Below, in pieces: positions 41,401 to 49,936 of a DNA stretch of 64,000 bases (within the stretch, counting starts at the first letter, position 1; each line of letters opens with the position of its first letter). A program made the translations under genes and the position numbers. Under the pieces are notes generated by a model. That model did not search any database. It was given only the letters and a program-made list of their open reading frames with translations, and was not told the DNA's origin. Source of the stretch: Roseicyclus amphidinii (lineage in GTDB: Bacteria > Pseudomonadota > Alphaproteobacteria > Rhodobacterales > Rhodobacteraceae); the NCBI RefSeq assembly GCF_030163755.1, contig NZ_JASJOE010000008.1, positions 28,887-92,886 on the forward strand, read 5' to 3'.

Positions 41401-44055
41401 GCCGGCCCAAGGCTGCCAGTGAACCGGTTTCGATCTTGGCAACTGGCTCGCGCGCGCGACAGCGTGTCGAGCTTTGGACTCGGGCTTGAGGGGGCCTCCT
41501 TTTCTGGGCTTGCCAGATTCTCAACCGTGCTTGCCAAGCTCGAGGCCCTTCAGTTGGAGGGAAACGCATGCCGTATGGAAGCGCGCCTACAGCTAGGAGA
41601 CCGAATGCTCGGCGAGAATGCCAAGTGGACGATCACGGGCAACAGAAACCTAAGCCCAGCGGTTTTGTCCGCGCAGCTTCGCGAGTCTCGAGCTGACGTT
41701 GCGCTTTGGGAATGGCGGCCAGCGTTCCTATCACGGCAACGTCAGAAATCCGCGATCTCGGCCATTTCATCCACACATCCGTACACGGTTCTGGCCAGGC
41801 CTTCGAAAACCCTCACAACCGACATCAAGCACGTTCTTGCCGATTGTGGCGTTCCCAGTGGAGAGAAGGAGGTGACTGAAGTCATCACCAGTCTAGGCAT
41901 GCGGGGGGTGGGCCTTTCGTCGCTATTGACGATGGGGCATACACAGAGCCTTGGCGCGATCGGTTTCAACCTAGCATTTAGAGGGCTAGGCAACTGGGAA
42001 AGTGCCGCGGCGCCAAGCGAGATCCGGTGCGTAGTTCCAATGGATTCAGTCTATCCGTTGCTGGACCTTCTGGGCGAGGGCGCCCGGACACCTGATGATC
42101 AACGGCGCGCGGACTTGCTGTTGCTTAGTGCAACGGCAGACGATGCGGGCAACAGCACGGTTCGGATGCACCCCGTTGAGGTGAAGATGCGAACCCAGCA
42201 CAACACGCGGTTTCCAGCCAAGGAAAGGCTCGTGGATCCGCTCGAGCAACTCGATAGCACGTTCAAGGTCATAGACCAACTTGCCAAGAACCTCTCCGCA
42301 ACAGGCAACCGGGTTTTGCCCTGGACCGCCTTCACGAGCTTCCTTGAGGCCGCGTTCTCCTTGCGGCCGGCGGGGGCGAACAGTAACCCGGCGCTAGAAG
42401 CACGCATCCTCAGTTCGGTCGCTACTTCGAGTTCGCGGATCGTCCCAGAGAAAGGGACCATCCTTTGGTTTCAGGTCGGAGGACGCACACAGGAAGATGA
42501 GCCGTTTGATCATTTTTTTGCCGAAGGCAGCAATCCGGGTGGGGTTCTCATCGACCCGGTAGCCTTCGACATCCCGAGCGTTGATGGCCACTTGCAGGCT
42601 GCAATTACCGAGGTGATCGACGGCAATCTTGAGCGTACTGCGATCTCAAATACTTCGGGGTCGGAAATCGCACAGGGGCAGGAGGGTCCTGCTCCCGTTT
42701 CTAGTACGAACGGCACTCAGCAGGCAGTGTCTTCGGAAGAACCAGCTCTTGCGGTGGGAGCGGACAAATCAGCAGTGCAGCCGCTGCAGTCGGAATCGTC
42801 CGACGTGGAGATGCCCCCAGCTAGCGAGGATAAACTGCCCGCGGACGTCCCTGTGGCCGGGCAGACCGAGCTCTCTGCATCCCTTCCTCCGGGCGATGCG
42901 GGCGTTTCAACTGACAAGGGCATCGAGGTTCTGGTTGGGCATTACATGCATGGCAGTACGCAACGCCCGATCCGCATCAAGCTTAGCGAGACATCTCTAA
43001 GCCAGATGAACATCGGCGTTGTAGGCGACCTCGGTACTGGTAAGACCCAGTTCTTGAAGTCTTTGGTATATCAGGTTGCGAACTCTGCACACTCCAACCG
43101 AGGGACGGCACCGAAGGTATTCATTTTCGACTACAAGCGGGACTACTCCGAGAAGGAGTTCCCGGTTTCTCTTGGCGCGCAGGTTTTGGACCCTGCCAAA
43201 GCACCCTTGCCAATCAACTTTTTCGCGATCGATGTCGAACGATTGGAAGGCAGCATCCAGATGGAGCGCGTTCGACGCGCGAATTTCTTCAGCGACCTAC
43301 TTCGCCGGATTTCGAACATAGGTGTGGTCCAGCGAAACGACCTGTACGGTTGCGTCATCGCGGCCTATAGCACGGCACCGGAAGGGTGCTTTCCGACGAT
43401 CAATGACGTCTACGAGGCCTATCAGGAGCTCGGCAAGAACGACAGCGTGATCTCCGTCCTGCGGATGCTGGTGGACTTGATGATTTTCGAAAGAGACTCG
43501 TCGAAGACGCGTTCTTTCGTCGAGATATTCGACCGTAACACGGTGCTAAACCTCTCGGGAATTTCCGGAGCGGGCCAGGACATCGTGGACATCGTCGCGA
43601 CGATGTTCCTCGACAATCTCTACACGGACTACATGAAGACGCGCGAGAAAAAGCCATTTATCACCGGCGAGGACGGCAAGAGCCGTCGCTTCGTGGATTC
43701 CTTTGTGCTTATCGACGAGGCGCACCATGCTATGGGCCGCGACTTCGACGTGCTTATGAAGCTGATGCTCGAGGGACGGGAGTTCGGCATGGGCGTGATC
43801 CTTTCTTCGCAGTACCTCTCGCACTTCAACACAAGGGGCTACGACTGGGCAGAGGCACTATCGACTTGGGTCGTTCACAACGTGCGAAATGCCACTGCCA
43901 AGCAGTTCGAGGGGATCGGATTCCGCAAGAACACTGGGGAAATGGTGTCTGAGGTGACAAAGCTTCCGACTCACTGGGCCTACTACCGCTGTATGAACAA
44001 CCACAACGAGGGCGTCTTGATGAAGGGCCAGCCCTACTTCTCGCTCGAAAAGTAA
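38440..44055 (+). CDS. Giant HerA/FtsK-like ATPase of the defence module (DptH-like)
   Basis: A 1,871-aa protein. The first ~1,200 residues have no recognised domain. A candidate PD-(D/E)XK nuclease core follows (Asp1225 in RRADLLLLS; Glu1247-Val-Lys1249 in HPVEVKMR). A low-complexity acidic linker at about 1405-1500 leads to a C-terminal HerA/FtsK-type ATPase with Walker A GDLGTGKT at 1529-1536, FIFDYKRDY after it, and Walker B VLIDEAHHAMG near 1756. The segment GREFGMGVILSSQYLSHF is typical of HerA motors. Size and C-terminal motor match DptH. An in-frame TTG at 38434 is possible, but the ATG at 38440 is preferred. Confidence 0.7.
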   Translation: MKRKLLPETIAAACAQNQGLAKIILPRGLPAAFKADLDAALADLGGTPVRLGSAPGELSLGEAIAYRTPEGGETTATILVIATEGEVRELKSLETFRDVLVGGLPGGLGTDEQAILQASSIASQIAEILTQRYEVRSTEMARSLETVFGYLAEAYREAGNGDKRWTEAFWLHLDMLCDALELGLQAFPRDLPNRETMVVFASAGLPRPKSKEGYAANHKPSDYAKIVQQGWSEIDEIELSLLGVQELDGQGEDHPLAKQDWSSFAASRTSLGHGLLALAFHGHQRGIERLDAWAGTSEAAFFDQPKKDAFTYQFWSIAKGERTEIPQVEWRGVDHILPPAVPLRRDDGYVLLGRYKLRLEVEPGDNPKAKMQCKPASACVVSNCTCYNVDGALELEFELLRRIGKKGGTWREKPFTLSVGPQRTTLDSKFRDTLELKLCAPNPVIPSVLVIENGIKGKGQVPSFSSEVSLAVDGDGRLVEPEGGAPDRDLILSKDGSMSALVVIGGVENPAWIDGAKLKLAEGVTADFIKQYELTGQPADPAVDVDGRTVTISIPLVESGQVNPFLAAFSAEPVIAASEDLTAEMELDPRGDLERWFRDQAILAVPDSQFRACLGACLVEVGRRPAATSLHWDEGLGAFTNTDGARSVTFPGEVSTSAEVEYFWDAFLSLGLSNEPVIGQQDVRALPSTLDLRSIGREKVDAYLMAYKAILERAEGARARSWAAYPFSALLYDSQQGQAKGVLLSPLHPVRLAWAWSVQAAAMEIHDDPVFGKVARSFLRFVDGEMFPEVGPSTDSGTTWVSTGVAPGPQEMFVGWSMLSNLPLEMVNQTQSLKLLGLDLPFGTPSGLDQGGVSSALRDYLRVFPASQHLRIGLAAPRGGKRFEETDEAIIAASVNLLSDREGQLPGGIRIVDSSERKGMAPSSSRVLARLQDIGDTREGGSLPPFEWTTEDARSLDQHHVDLQFVEDSVVTVRTDVAKDKSEANCTAGPRLPVNRFRSWQLARARDSVSSFGLGLEGASFSGLARFSTVLAKLEALQLEGNACRMEARLQLGDRMLGENAKWTITGNRNLSPAVLSAQLRESRADVALWEWRPAFLSRQRQKSAISAISSTHPYTVLARPSKTLTTDIKHVLADCGVPSGEKEVTEVITSLGMRGVGLSSLLTMGHTQSLGAIGFNLAFRGLGNWESAAAPSEIRCVVPMDSVYPLLDLLGEGARTPDDQRRADLLLLSATADDAGNSTVRMHPVEVKMRTQHNTRFPAKERLVDPLEQLDSTFKVIDQLAKNLSATGNRVLPWTAFTSFLEAAFSLRPAGANSNPALEARILSSVATSSSRIVPEKGTILWFQVGGRTQEDEPFDHFFAEGSNPGGVLIDPVAFDIPSVDGHLQAAITEVIDGNLERTAISNTSGSEIAQGQEGPAPVSSTNGTQQAVSSEEPALAVGADKSAVQPLQSESSDVEMPPASEDKLPADVPVAGQTELSASLPPGDAGVSTDKGIEVLVGHYMHGSTQRPIRIKLSETSLSQMNIGVVGDLGTGKTQFLKSLVYQVANSAHSNRGTAPKVFIFDYKRDYSEKEFPVSLGAQVLDPAKAPLPINFFAIDVERLEGSIQMERVRRANFFSDLLRRISNIGVVQRNDLYGCVIAAYSTAPEGCFPTINDVYEAYQELGKNDSVISVLRMLVDLMIFERDSSKTRSFVEIFDRNTVLNLSGISGAGQDIVDIVATMFLDNLYTDYMKTREKKPFITGEDGKSRRFVDSFVLIDEAHHAMGRDFDVLMKLMLEGREFGMGVILSSQYLSHFNTRGYDWAEALSTWVVHNVRNATAKQFEGIGFRKNTGEMVSEVTKLPTHWAYYRCMNNHNEGVLMKGQPYFSLEK

Positions 44056-44091
44056 CGCAGGCCCAAGGCTGCGCTGGGCGTAGCTTCGCTA

Positions 44092-45531
44092 TTAATGATC
44101 GTCGTTGATCTGGCCGAGGATCCCGCGGAGGTGTACGCCCAGTGCTTTTGCCAAAAGCGGTGGAACCGCATTGCCCACCTGAGTGTACTGCGGGACCTCG
44201 AAGCGTCGCCTGTGCGAGCCCGTTGTTTCTTTGGCTCGGAACTCAAAGGAATCTGGGAAGGACTGGAAGCGTGCGAGCTCACGTACGGTGGGGACGCGGG
44301 GCTCTACCGGGTGTACGAAATCATCCGGTAGACTCACAACAGTTGGCGACGGTTCATGGAGGCGAAGCGCCCTCTGGCTGTGTTTCTTGGTCGCCAGTTC
44401 AAAGACATGTTGGATATAAGCATCGACGTCTTCTGGGAAAGCACCGCGATCGTTGACATCCGCTCCACGATAGGTCTCGCGGATGGCCCTTATGCGCGCA
44501 TCACGCGACAGCTCATGGCGATAGGGAAGACCCAGAACCAGCTTGTTGATGCCTCGTTCAGCGGCGATTTGGTAAAAGCCAAAACGTTGTTTGACCTTCT
44601 CAGAGTGACGCCGCTTGTTATGATTGGTTAGGTTATTGGTGTTCTTGCGGGTGACATGTTGTTCCAGTTCGGCTAGCAGTTCTCGGTATTCGATGGCCTC
44701 CTCAACTGGCGCATCGCCGAGCAGGTCATACAGCGCATCCCGGACGACGCGCTCAAGTCGAATTTCTGCAGCTTTGCCCAGCCGTTCCAGTTCTGCTTTG
44801 GTGAAATGGGTTCGCCTTGGCGCTAACTGCGGCCGTTTCCCTTCCGTGGGAACCAACGCGCCGTCATCATCGGCGGAACTCCACAGTGCGCTCGAGGCCG
44901 TGATACTAAGTTTGTCGGCGATCTTCCGAGTGATCCCAACCAGAAATAAGCGTGGCCGGTTTTGCGGCACTCCGAAATGGCGGGCGTTCAGCAACAGAGC
45001 TTGTACTATGTATCCCTCCCCGGTCTGGCGAAGGGCTTCGCTTAGCTCTCTGAAAGGCGAGGGTTTGCCGTGCTTGGCAAAATTGCTCTTCATGCCGGAG
45101 ACATTCTCGATGATGACCGCCTTGGGCTTCACCGTCTTGACAAACTCTAAAAACTCCCAGGGCAACTTGTTCCGCGCGTCGTCCGGGTCGCGGCGACCGG
45201 CCATCGAGAACCCTTGACACGGCGGACCACCCGCCACAAGGTCGATGCCCTCGACCGCCATGCCCTCGACTATGTCAGCGCGTTCCAAGAGATTTCCGAG
45301 TTCGCTTACCACGAGGCCGCGCTGCACTTGCCTAGTAAGATCCGCCTCAACGTGGTCGCGCTTCCAGACATCGATGTCATCTATAGGGGCTATAAGATTG
45401 TGATGGTATGTCTCGGCCGGCATCTCGGACTTCTCTACGGCCAGCCGTTTTTTGAATCCTGCGGCACGTAGGCCAAGAGACAGGCCGCCGCAGCCAGCGA
45501 AAAGATCGACATATTTGAATGTCTTGGTCAT
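44092..45531 (-). CDS. DNA (cytosine-5-)-methyltransferase
   Basis: A 479-aa C5-methyltransferase with all major motifs: I (VDLFAGCGGLSLGLRAAGF), IV with the catalytic Cys105 in GGPPCQGFS, VI (AVIIENVSG), VIII (GVPQNRPRLFLVGI) and X (YTQVGNAVPPLLAKALG). The target-recognition region between VIII and X is about 200 residues. It is convergent with the three-gene module, with 36 bp between stops. No restriction endonuclease gene adjoins it, so either it is a solitary enzyme or its partner is the HerA-like module. Its recognition site cannot be read from sequence. Confidence 0.95.
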   Translation of the reverse strand: MTKTFKYVDLFAGCGGLSLGLRAAGFKKRLAVEKSEMPAETYHHNLIAPIDDIDVWKRDHVEADLTRQVQRGLVVSELGNLLERADIVEGMAVEGIDLVAGGPPCQGFSMAGRRDPDDARNKLPWEFLEFVKTVKPKAVIIENVSGMKSNFAKHGKPSPFRELSEALRQTGEGYIVQALLLNARHFGVPQNRPRLFLVGITRKIADKLSITASSALWSSADDDGALVPTEGKRPQLAPRRTHFTKAELERLGKAAEIRLERVVRDALYDLLGDAPVEEAIEYRELLAELEQHVTRKNTNNLTNHNKRRHSEKVKQRFGFYQIAAERGINKLVLGLPYRHELSRDARIRAIRETYRGADVNDRGAFPEDVDAYIQHVFELATKKHSQRALRLHEPSPTVVSLPDDFVHPVEPRVPTVRELARFQSFPDSFEFRAKETTGSHRRRFEVPQYTQVGNAVPPLLAKALGVHLRGILGQINDDH

Positions 45532-45876
45532 CTTGAATCCCGGACCCCGGCCATTTCACCAGCCCGAGCGGCTACCGGTGGCCTGGTCTATTCGACCTAG
45601 CCAGGCCCGTCAACTTCCACTCACCGGCTCTGGTTTCAGCTGGATGAGTATCGGGGGTCAGAGCAACTGCAGGCAAGTTTTTTGACGTTAATGCAACGGC
45701 CCACGGCATGGAGTTGAACCCGACCAAAGTCGCTGCCTCACTCACGCATCCTTCATGCGGTCTGATGCACCCTTCGTGCGGCTTCGTGCGGCCTCCACAG
45801 CAAGACACCCCGCACGCCGGGTGAAAACCCGGACACCCGCAAGGGGGCAACCGGGCGTCGGTCTGCAACGTCGGTC
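45532..45876. other. Gene-free stretch with second oriT-like motif
   Basis: There is no credible gene in these 345 bp. At 45797-45809 the 13-mer ACAGCAAGACACC recurs exactly as at 30306-30318, and it is again followed by a small hairpin, here CCGGGT-GAAA-ACCCGG (45817-45832). Direct repeats built on TTCRTGCGG precede it. It may be a second transfer origin or the end of a related mobile unit. Confidence 0.5.
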
Positions 45877-48132
45877 TCACGACGGGCCTCCGTCGCCCTG
45901 CGCTCCGCGCAACGCGTCACCCGCCGCGATGATCGCCTCGATCTCTTCTTGTGGCAGGAGGCCTCTCTTGATGAGGGCCTGGGCCAGAGCCTTGATGGTA
46001 TCGCCACGGTCCGAGAGAAGCGACCTCGCGGTGGCCTCGGCCGTTTGCAGATGCGCCTCGACGCGGGCGCGCAGGTCCCGGTCGAGGCGGAGATCGGCGG
46101 TGCCGGTCTCCGGGGGGCCGCGCCAGAGGAGGCTTGCGCCCATCCCGTAGCTGGTTTCAAGAGCGACCGCGATGTCGGTGGCGCGTGCAAGATCGCTGTC
46201 GGGCGCGCCGCCGCTGCCCGAGGAGATGTCTCCGAAGAGCAGCTGCTCGGCCATGCGCCCGGCCATCAACATCACGAGCTTGCGCTCGAAGCTGGCGCGT
46301 GTCGCAAAGGCGGGCAGGGGTGTGGTGAGCGTGACGCCCCCTTCGCCCGTGATCGCGATCCGTTCGGGGATGCCGATCCCCGTGACGGCGGCGGCGATGG
46401 CGTGACCTGCCTCATGCGCTGCGACCCGGCGGAGATCCTCGCCCGAGATCCGGGGGTGCAGCCGCTCGAGCGCGTCCTCGAGATGCGACAGGGCGAGGGG
46501 ATCGCCAGCGCGCCGGGCGGCGGCGCGGGCGTCTCGGACCAGCCGCGCGATGTCGGCTCCGGACAGTCCGAGGGCGCGGCGCGCGAGCGGGGCGAGGTCC
46601 GCTTGCGCGAGATCGGGATGCAGATGCCAGCGGAAGGCTGCCGGCAACAGGTCGGGATCAGGGGGGGCGAGGACGAGCCGGGTGTCGAACCGCCCCGGCC
46701 GGAGAAGGGCTGCGTCGATCTTGTGAGGGTAGTTGGTGGCGGCGATGCTCAGAACGCCCTCCCGCGCATGAAATCCGTCGAGGCAGTCCAAAAGGCCCGC
46801 GACGATCATGTCGGTCCAGCTGGAGTTGTGATCCTGCGGGCGCGCGCGGTCGCCGACAGCGTCGAGTTCGTCGATGAAGATGATCGCGGGCGCGCCTGCG
46901 GCGGCCCTCGCAAAGACCGCCCGCATCTCGCGCAGGATGTCGCTGGAGCGCGCGCCCGAAGCCTGCATACCGGCCAGCGAGGTGGCGTGGAAGCCGATCC
47001 CCGCGGCGCGCGCGAGCAGGCGGGCAAGCTCGGTCTTTCCGGTGCCGGGCGGGCCGGTGAGAAGGAAGCCGCGTGTCACGTCCTTCCACGGGATGCGGCC
47101 GGCGCGCCAGTCGCGCAGATCGCCCAGCAGCCGATCCACGGCCTCCCTGACGGGCGGCGGCAGGGGGAACTGGTCGAGGCCCGGACCGTCGTCCTGCGCC
47201 CGTTGGGGCGGATTGGGGAGGGTTAGCCGCGCGGCGATGGCAGACGCATCGGAGGCCCGCAGCGCAAGGATGACCTGTTCGGTCGTGAGGGCGGCGGCGT
47301 CCTCCTGCTTGGGCAGGGTGCGTTCATCGACGGGGCTGCAATCGGGGCGCAGGGTGGTGATGCCCCAGGCGAGCATGTGCGGATCAAGGGGGGCGAGGGG
47401 GATGATGACCGGATCGAGAGCCTCGATTGCCGGGGTGATCTCGCTGCGCGCGCCTGCGACAAGGAGGATCGGGCAGCGGGTGGCGAGTGCCTTTGCGAGG
47501 GTGTCGTTCAGCTGCCCGAAGGGGGGCGTGCCGCTCCGGCTCGAGCCGGGCACGGCATCGCCCATTTCGAGCACAAGCGGGGTTGTGCTGGATCCCGAGG
47601 GGGCCGCGGTCTCGAGGATATGGTTGATGATGCTGCGCGCAGCCCGCCCCAGCGCGGGATCGCCGGTGACGATCACGGTCAGGGCGCCGGGCGCCCCAAG
47701 CTGCGCGGCGATGGCGTCGATCGAGCCTAAGGTGGCGACGAGGCGCGTGGCGGCGAGCAGCGGTACGGTCCGCGGACGGAGACCCTCGCGCGACAAGGGG
47801 GGCTGCGCGGCGGCGGCCGGAGGGTGGCTGGGTGACGGGCCGAGATCGATCGCCCAATCGAGGATGTCGTCGGGATCCTCGGATCCGAGATCCTCCGCAA
47901 TCTCGTCCTGCCGGACCGCATCCACGGCATGGCCCGCGGCGGACGGGAGGCCAGGTGCGCCCGCGGCGCTTTCATCAAAGATCCAGACCCGGTGGCGCGA
48001 GCGCGCCAGGAGGTGGAGCAGCTCTTCGAGCGACGGTGCCCAGGCCGGGACGTCTCCGCTGACGCCGGGCCGGGCACCTGAAGCGACCTGCGGTCGGACA
48101 GTATCCTTGGAAGGGTTCGAGTGGGGAGGCAT
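45877..48132 (-). CDS. Soluble FtsH-like AAA+ ATPase / zinc protease
   Basis: A 751-aa protein. Residues about 1-330 are a variable, proline- and alanine-rich region. The AAA+ domain follows, with Walker A GPPGTGKTE at about 360, Walker B IIFIDELDAVG and the arginine-finger region LLRPGRFDTRL. The M41 peptidase domain has the zinc motif H573-EAG-H577 and a downstream region ISSGSGGAPDSDLARATDIA. Unlike housekeeping FtsH it has no transmembrane helices. The ATG at 48132 has GGAG eight bases upstream. It is an accessory-element ATP-dependent protease; the target is unknown. Confidence 0.85.
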   Translation of the reverse strand: MPPHSNPSKDTVRPQVASGARPGVSGDVPAWAPSLEELLHLLARSRHRVWIFDESAAGAPGLPSAAGHAVDAVRQDEIAEDLGSEDPDDILDWAIDLGPSPSHPPAAAAQPPLSREGLRPRTVPLLAATRLVATLGSIDAIAAQLGAPGALTVIVTGDPALGRAARSIINHILETAAPSGSSTTPLVLEMGDAVPGSSRSGTPPFGQLNDTLAKALATRCPILLVAGARSEITPAIEALDPVIIPLAPLDPHMLAWGITTLRPDCSPVDERTLPKQEDAAALTTEQVILALRASDASAIAARLTLPNPPQRAQDDGPGLDQFPLPPPVREAVDRLLGDLRDWRAGRIPWKDVTRGFLLTGPPGTGKTELARLLARAAGIGFHATSLAGMQASGARSSDILREMRAVFARAAAGAPAIIFIDELDAVGDRARPQDHNSSWTDMIVAGLLDCLDGFHAREGVLSIAATNYPHKIDAALLRPGRFDTRLVLAPPDPDLLPAAFRWHLHPDLAQADLAPLARRALGLSGADIARLVRDARAAARRAGDPLALSHLEDALERLHPRISGEDLRRVAAHEAGHAIAAAVTGIGIPERIAITGEGGVTLTTPLPAFATRASFERKLVMLMAGRMAEQLLFGDISSGSGGAPDSDLARATDIAVALETSYGMGASLLWRGPPETGTADLRLDRDLRARVEAHLQTAEATARSLLSDRGDTIKALAQALIKRGLLPQEEIEAIIAAGDALRGAQGDGGPS

Positions 48133-48340
48133 GGTCGGGTCTCCGGATCGGGGCGCGGCACCCGTGGCAGCCGGGTGCTGGGGGCTGGGGAAGGCGCGCG
48201 GTGACAGGGGTCGGATCAGGGCAAGGGGCAGGAGAGGGCAGAGGACGGCGGAGGCGACGCGCGCGGCGGGGCCTGGTGCCCGAAGCCCCGAGCCAGAGGG
48301 GCGGCGGGCCTGACAGGCGGCCAGCACGCCCGCGGCCGTG

Positions 48341-48904
48341 TCATCCCGCGGCGAGCTCCGCCGCCCAGGCGCCCGGGGCCGGTGCCCGCCCGGTCGCCTC
48401 GATCTCGGCGATGGCGGCATCGAAGCTCGCGCGCGGGCGGCGACGCAGGTGGGCTATCGCGGAGTGAGGAATATGATGCGTCCGGGCGTTGTCGGCGGTG
48501 TAGTAGACGACCGACTCGCGCAGGATGACGATGGCAAGGAGATCGAACTCGTCATCGCCGTACCGCTGAAGGCCCCGCGGACTGCCGCGATAGCCCTTCC
48601 GGGGCTCGACCCTGTAGCCATGGTCGGAGGGCATCGTCACGGTCTTGACCTGCACACGGACAAGACCCTGAGGGCGGAGCAGCAGCCTGTCGAAGCTGAA
48701 GAACTCGCCGACCTGCAGCGACAGCTCGCCGAAGCAGAGCATCTGGCAGTCGAACAGCGCCTCACCGGCCGCGCCAAGCTGCTTTGCGAAGTGGCAGACG
48801 GTGCTGGCCGAGACATCGGGCCAATCCCGGAGGTCGGACCGGTCAGGGGTCTCGTCATCGGCGAGGGGCAGAACGAGGCCGGGAAGCTTGAGCTGGTTGG
48901 TCAT
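48341..48904 (-). CDS. PD-(D/E)XK endonuclease-like protein
   Basis: A 187-aa protein with a GELSLQVGEFFSFDRLLL segment followed by LVRVQVKTVT. This matches the alpha-beta-beta core of small PD-(D/E)XK proteins in which the catalytic set is E, D and Q-x-K. A later segment YGDDEFDLLAIVILRESVVY also fits that fold. Start codon context is good and the gene is followed by a 208-bp gap before the FtsH-like gene. It is probably a nuclease or nuclease-derived protein of the mobile element. Confidence 0.6.
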   Translation of the reverse strand: MTNQLKLPGLVLPLADDETPDRSDLRDWPDVSASTVCHFAKQLGAAGEALFDCQMLCFGELSLQVGEFFSFDRLLLRPQGLVRVQVKTVTMPSDHGYRVEPRKGYRGSPRGLQRYGDDEFDLLAIVILRESVVYYTADNARTHHIPHSAIAHLRRRPRASFDAAIAEIEATGRAPAPGAWAAELAAG

Positions 48905-49105
48905 CGGGGGATCCTTTCGGAGAAGCAGGGCCGCGACCCGTCCCCGGCTGCAAGCCGCAGCGCGCGTCTGATCGAGGCGGGCGCGCCCTCGGCGGTGGGC
49001 CGTGGGGCGCAGCTGTGTCGGAATGAAGGGCTGGTGCCGATCCGTGGCCGCACCGGGAGGCGACGCCGGATCGGACCGGGGTCTGGTCGTGACCGCGGGC
49101 GCGGA

Positions 49106-49633
49106 TCAGAACATCGGCAACAGATCGCAGTCTGCGTCGATCCGGGCAGGTCCGGCGGCCGCGGTCTTCACCTCTTCGGCCATCAGATACTGCTCGATGC
49201 TGTCGAGCCCCCTCAGGACGAGCCGGTTCACCGTCCCGTCGACACCGTCAATGCCAAGCGCGAAGATCCGCTCGGGCAGCTCCAGGACGGCGAAGCGCAG
49301 GGCGGCGATCTCCTCGGCATCGGTCGAGAGCATCACGCGCCGGAACAGGCGCAGCACAGGCAGCAGATGCGCATCGCCCGGCGCGACATGCGCGAGATCG
49401 AGAACGGCGCCGATGCTGTCGAGCACATGGTCGCGCGCGCGGCGTGCCTCGACGAACCAGGCGTCGACGGCCGGATCATGGCCGGTGTTGTCGGCGAGAT
49501 CGACCTCGGCGACGACGAGATCCTGCGCGGCGGCAAGGACCCGGCCGAAGCCGATCATGACGGGGGAGGGCGAAGGATGCGCGGGGAAGCTTTCGGTGCC
49601 GCCCGGAGGCATGATACGGGTGGGGGTAGCCAT
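49106..49633 (-). CDS. Hypothetical protein, accessory block
   Basis: A 175-aa acidic, largely helical protein beginning MATPTRIMPPGGTESF, with no motif I recognise. Conserved-looking parts are GRVLAAAQDLVVAEVDLADN and LRFAVLELPERIFALG. GGAG lies eight bases upstream of the ATG at 49633. The frame is open much further upstream, but that part overlaps the divergent regulator and is a shadow. It is divergent from the small ribbon-helix-helix gene. Confidence 0.6.
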   Translation of the reverse strand: MATPTRIMPPGGTESFPAHPSPSPVMIGFGRVLAAAQDLVVAEVDLADNTGHDPAVDAWFVEARRARDHVLDSIGAVLDLAHVAPGDAHLLPVLRLFRRVMLSTDAEEIAALRFAVLELPERIFALGIDGVDGTVNRLVLRGLDSIEQYLMAEEVKTAAAGPARIDADCDLLPMF

Positions 49634-49704
49634 GTTGGGTCTCCTATCAAGACTTGGCGTGGTCAGGGCGGGGTGGTGTTGGTAGCACCGCCTCGTCCGC
49701 ATAT

Positions 49705-49731
49705 ACAATATATAGACAAAAAGCATATTGT
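49705..49731. promoter_or_regulatory. AT-rich inverted repeat in a divergent promoter
   Basis: ACAATAT (49705-49711) and ATATTGT (49725-49731) form an inverted repeat in the only strongly AT-rich spot of this neighbourhood, between the 175-aa gene and the ribbon-helix-helix gene. It is a likely operator for the latter. Confidence 0.5.
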
Positions 49732-49753
49732 CAATAGCGTCTCGCAGCTCTAT

Positions 49754-49936
49754 ATGCGATTTATGGCACGTACACCGGCATATCCCGTCAAGAAGCTGAT
49801 CGCGTTGAGCGAAGAGCAGGCCGCGCAGATCGCGGACTTTCGTTTCGAGGCGCGGATCAACTCCGAGTCCGACGCGATGCGGAGGCTGATCGAACTTGGC
49901 CTCGAGGCAGCCAGGCAGCAGAAGGATGGCGGCTGA
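49754..49936 (+). CDS. Small ribbon-helix-helix-type regulator
   Basis: A 60-aa protein (57 aa if the ATG at 49763 is used). It has a short strand, PVKKLIALSEEQAAQI, then two helices (ADFRFEARINSESDAMRRLI, ELGLEAARQQ), the pattern of Arc/MetJ or CopG-type DNA-binding proteins. The sequence lies just downstream of an AT-rich inverted repeat, suggesting autoregulation and control of the divergent 175-aa gene. Confidence 0.65.
   Translation: MRFMARTPAYPVKKLIALSEEQAAQIADFRFEARINSESDAMRRLIELGLEAARQQKDGG

Noticed and set aside
34956..44055. Assignment of the three-gene locus as BREX, DISARM or Zorya
   Set aside because: No PglZ, PglX, DrmA/DrmB helicase or ZorAB-type proteins are visible; a HerA-type motor at the end of a giant protein fits Dpt better.
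44095..44331. Small plus-strand frame near the methyltransferase as a possible Vsr-type repair gene
   Set aside because: It lies antisense to the conserved C-terminus of the methyltransferase and has no Vsr motifs.
48133..48420. A longer N-terminus for the FtsH-like gene (start at 48420)
   Set aside because: The extra 96 residues are proline/arginine-rich noise overlapping the next gene; the ATG at 48132 has a good ribosome site.
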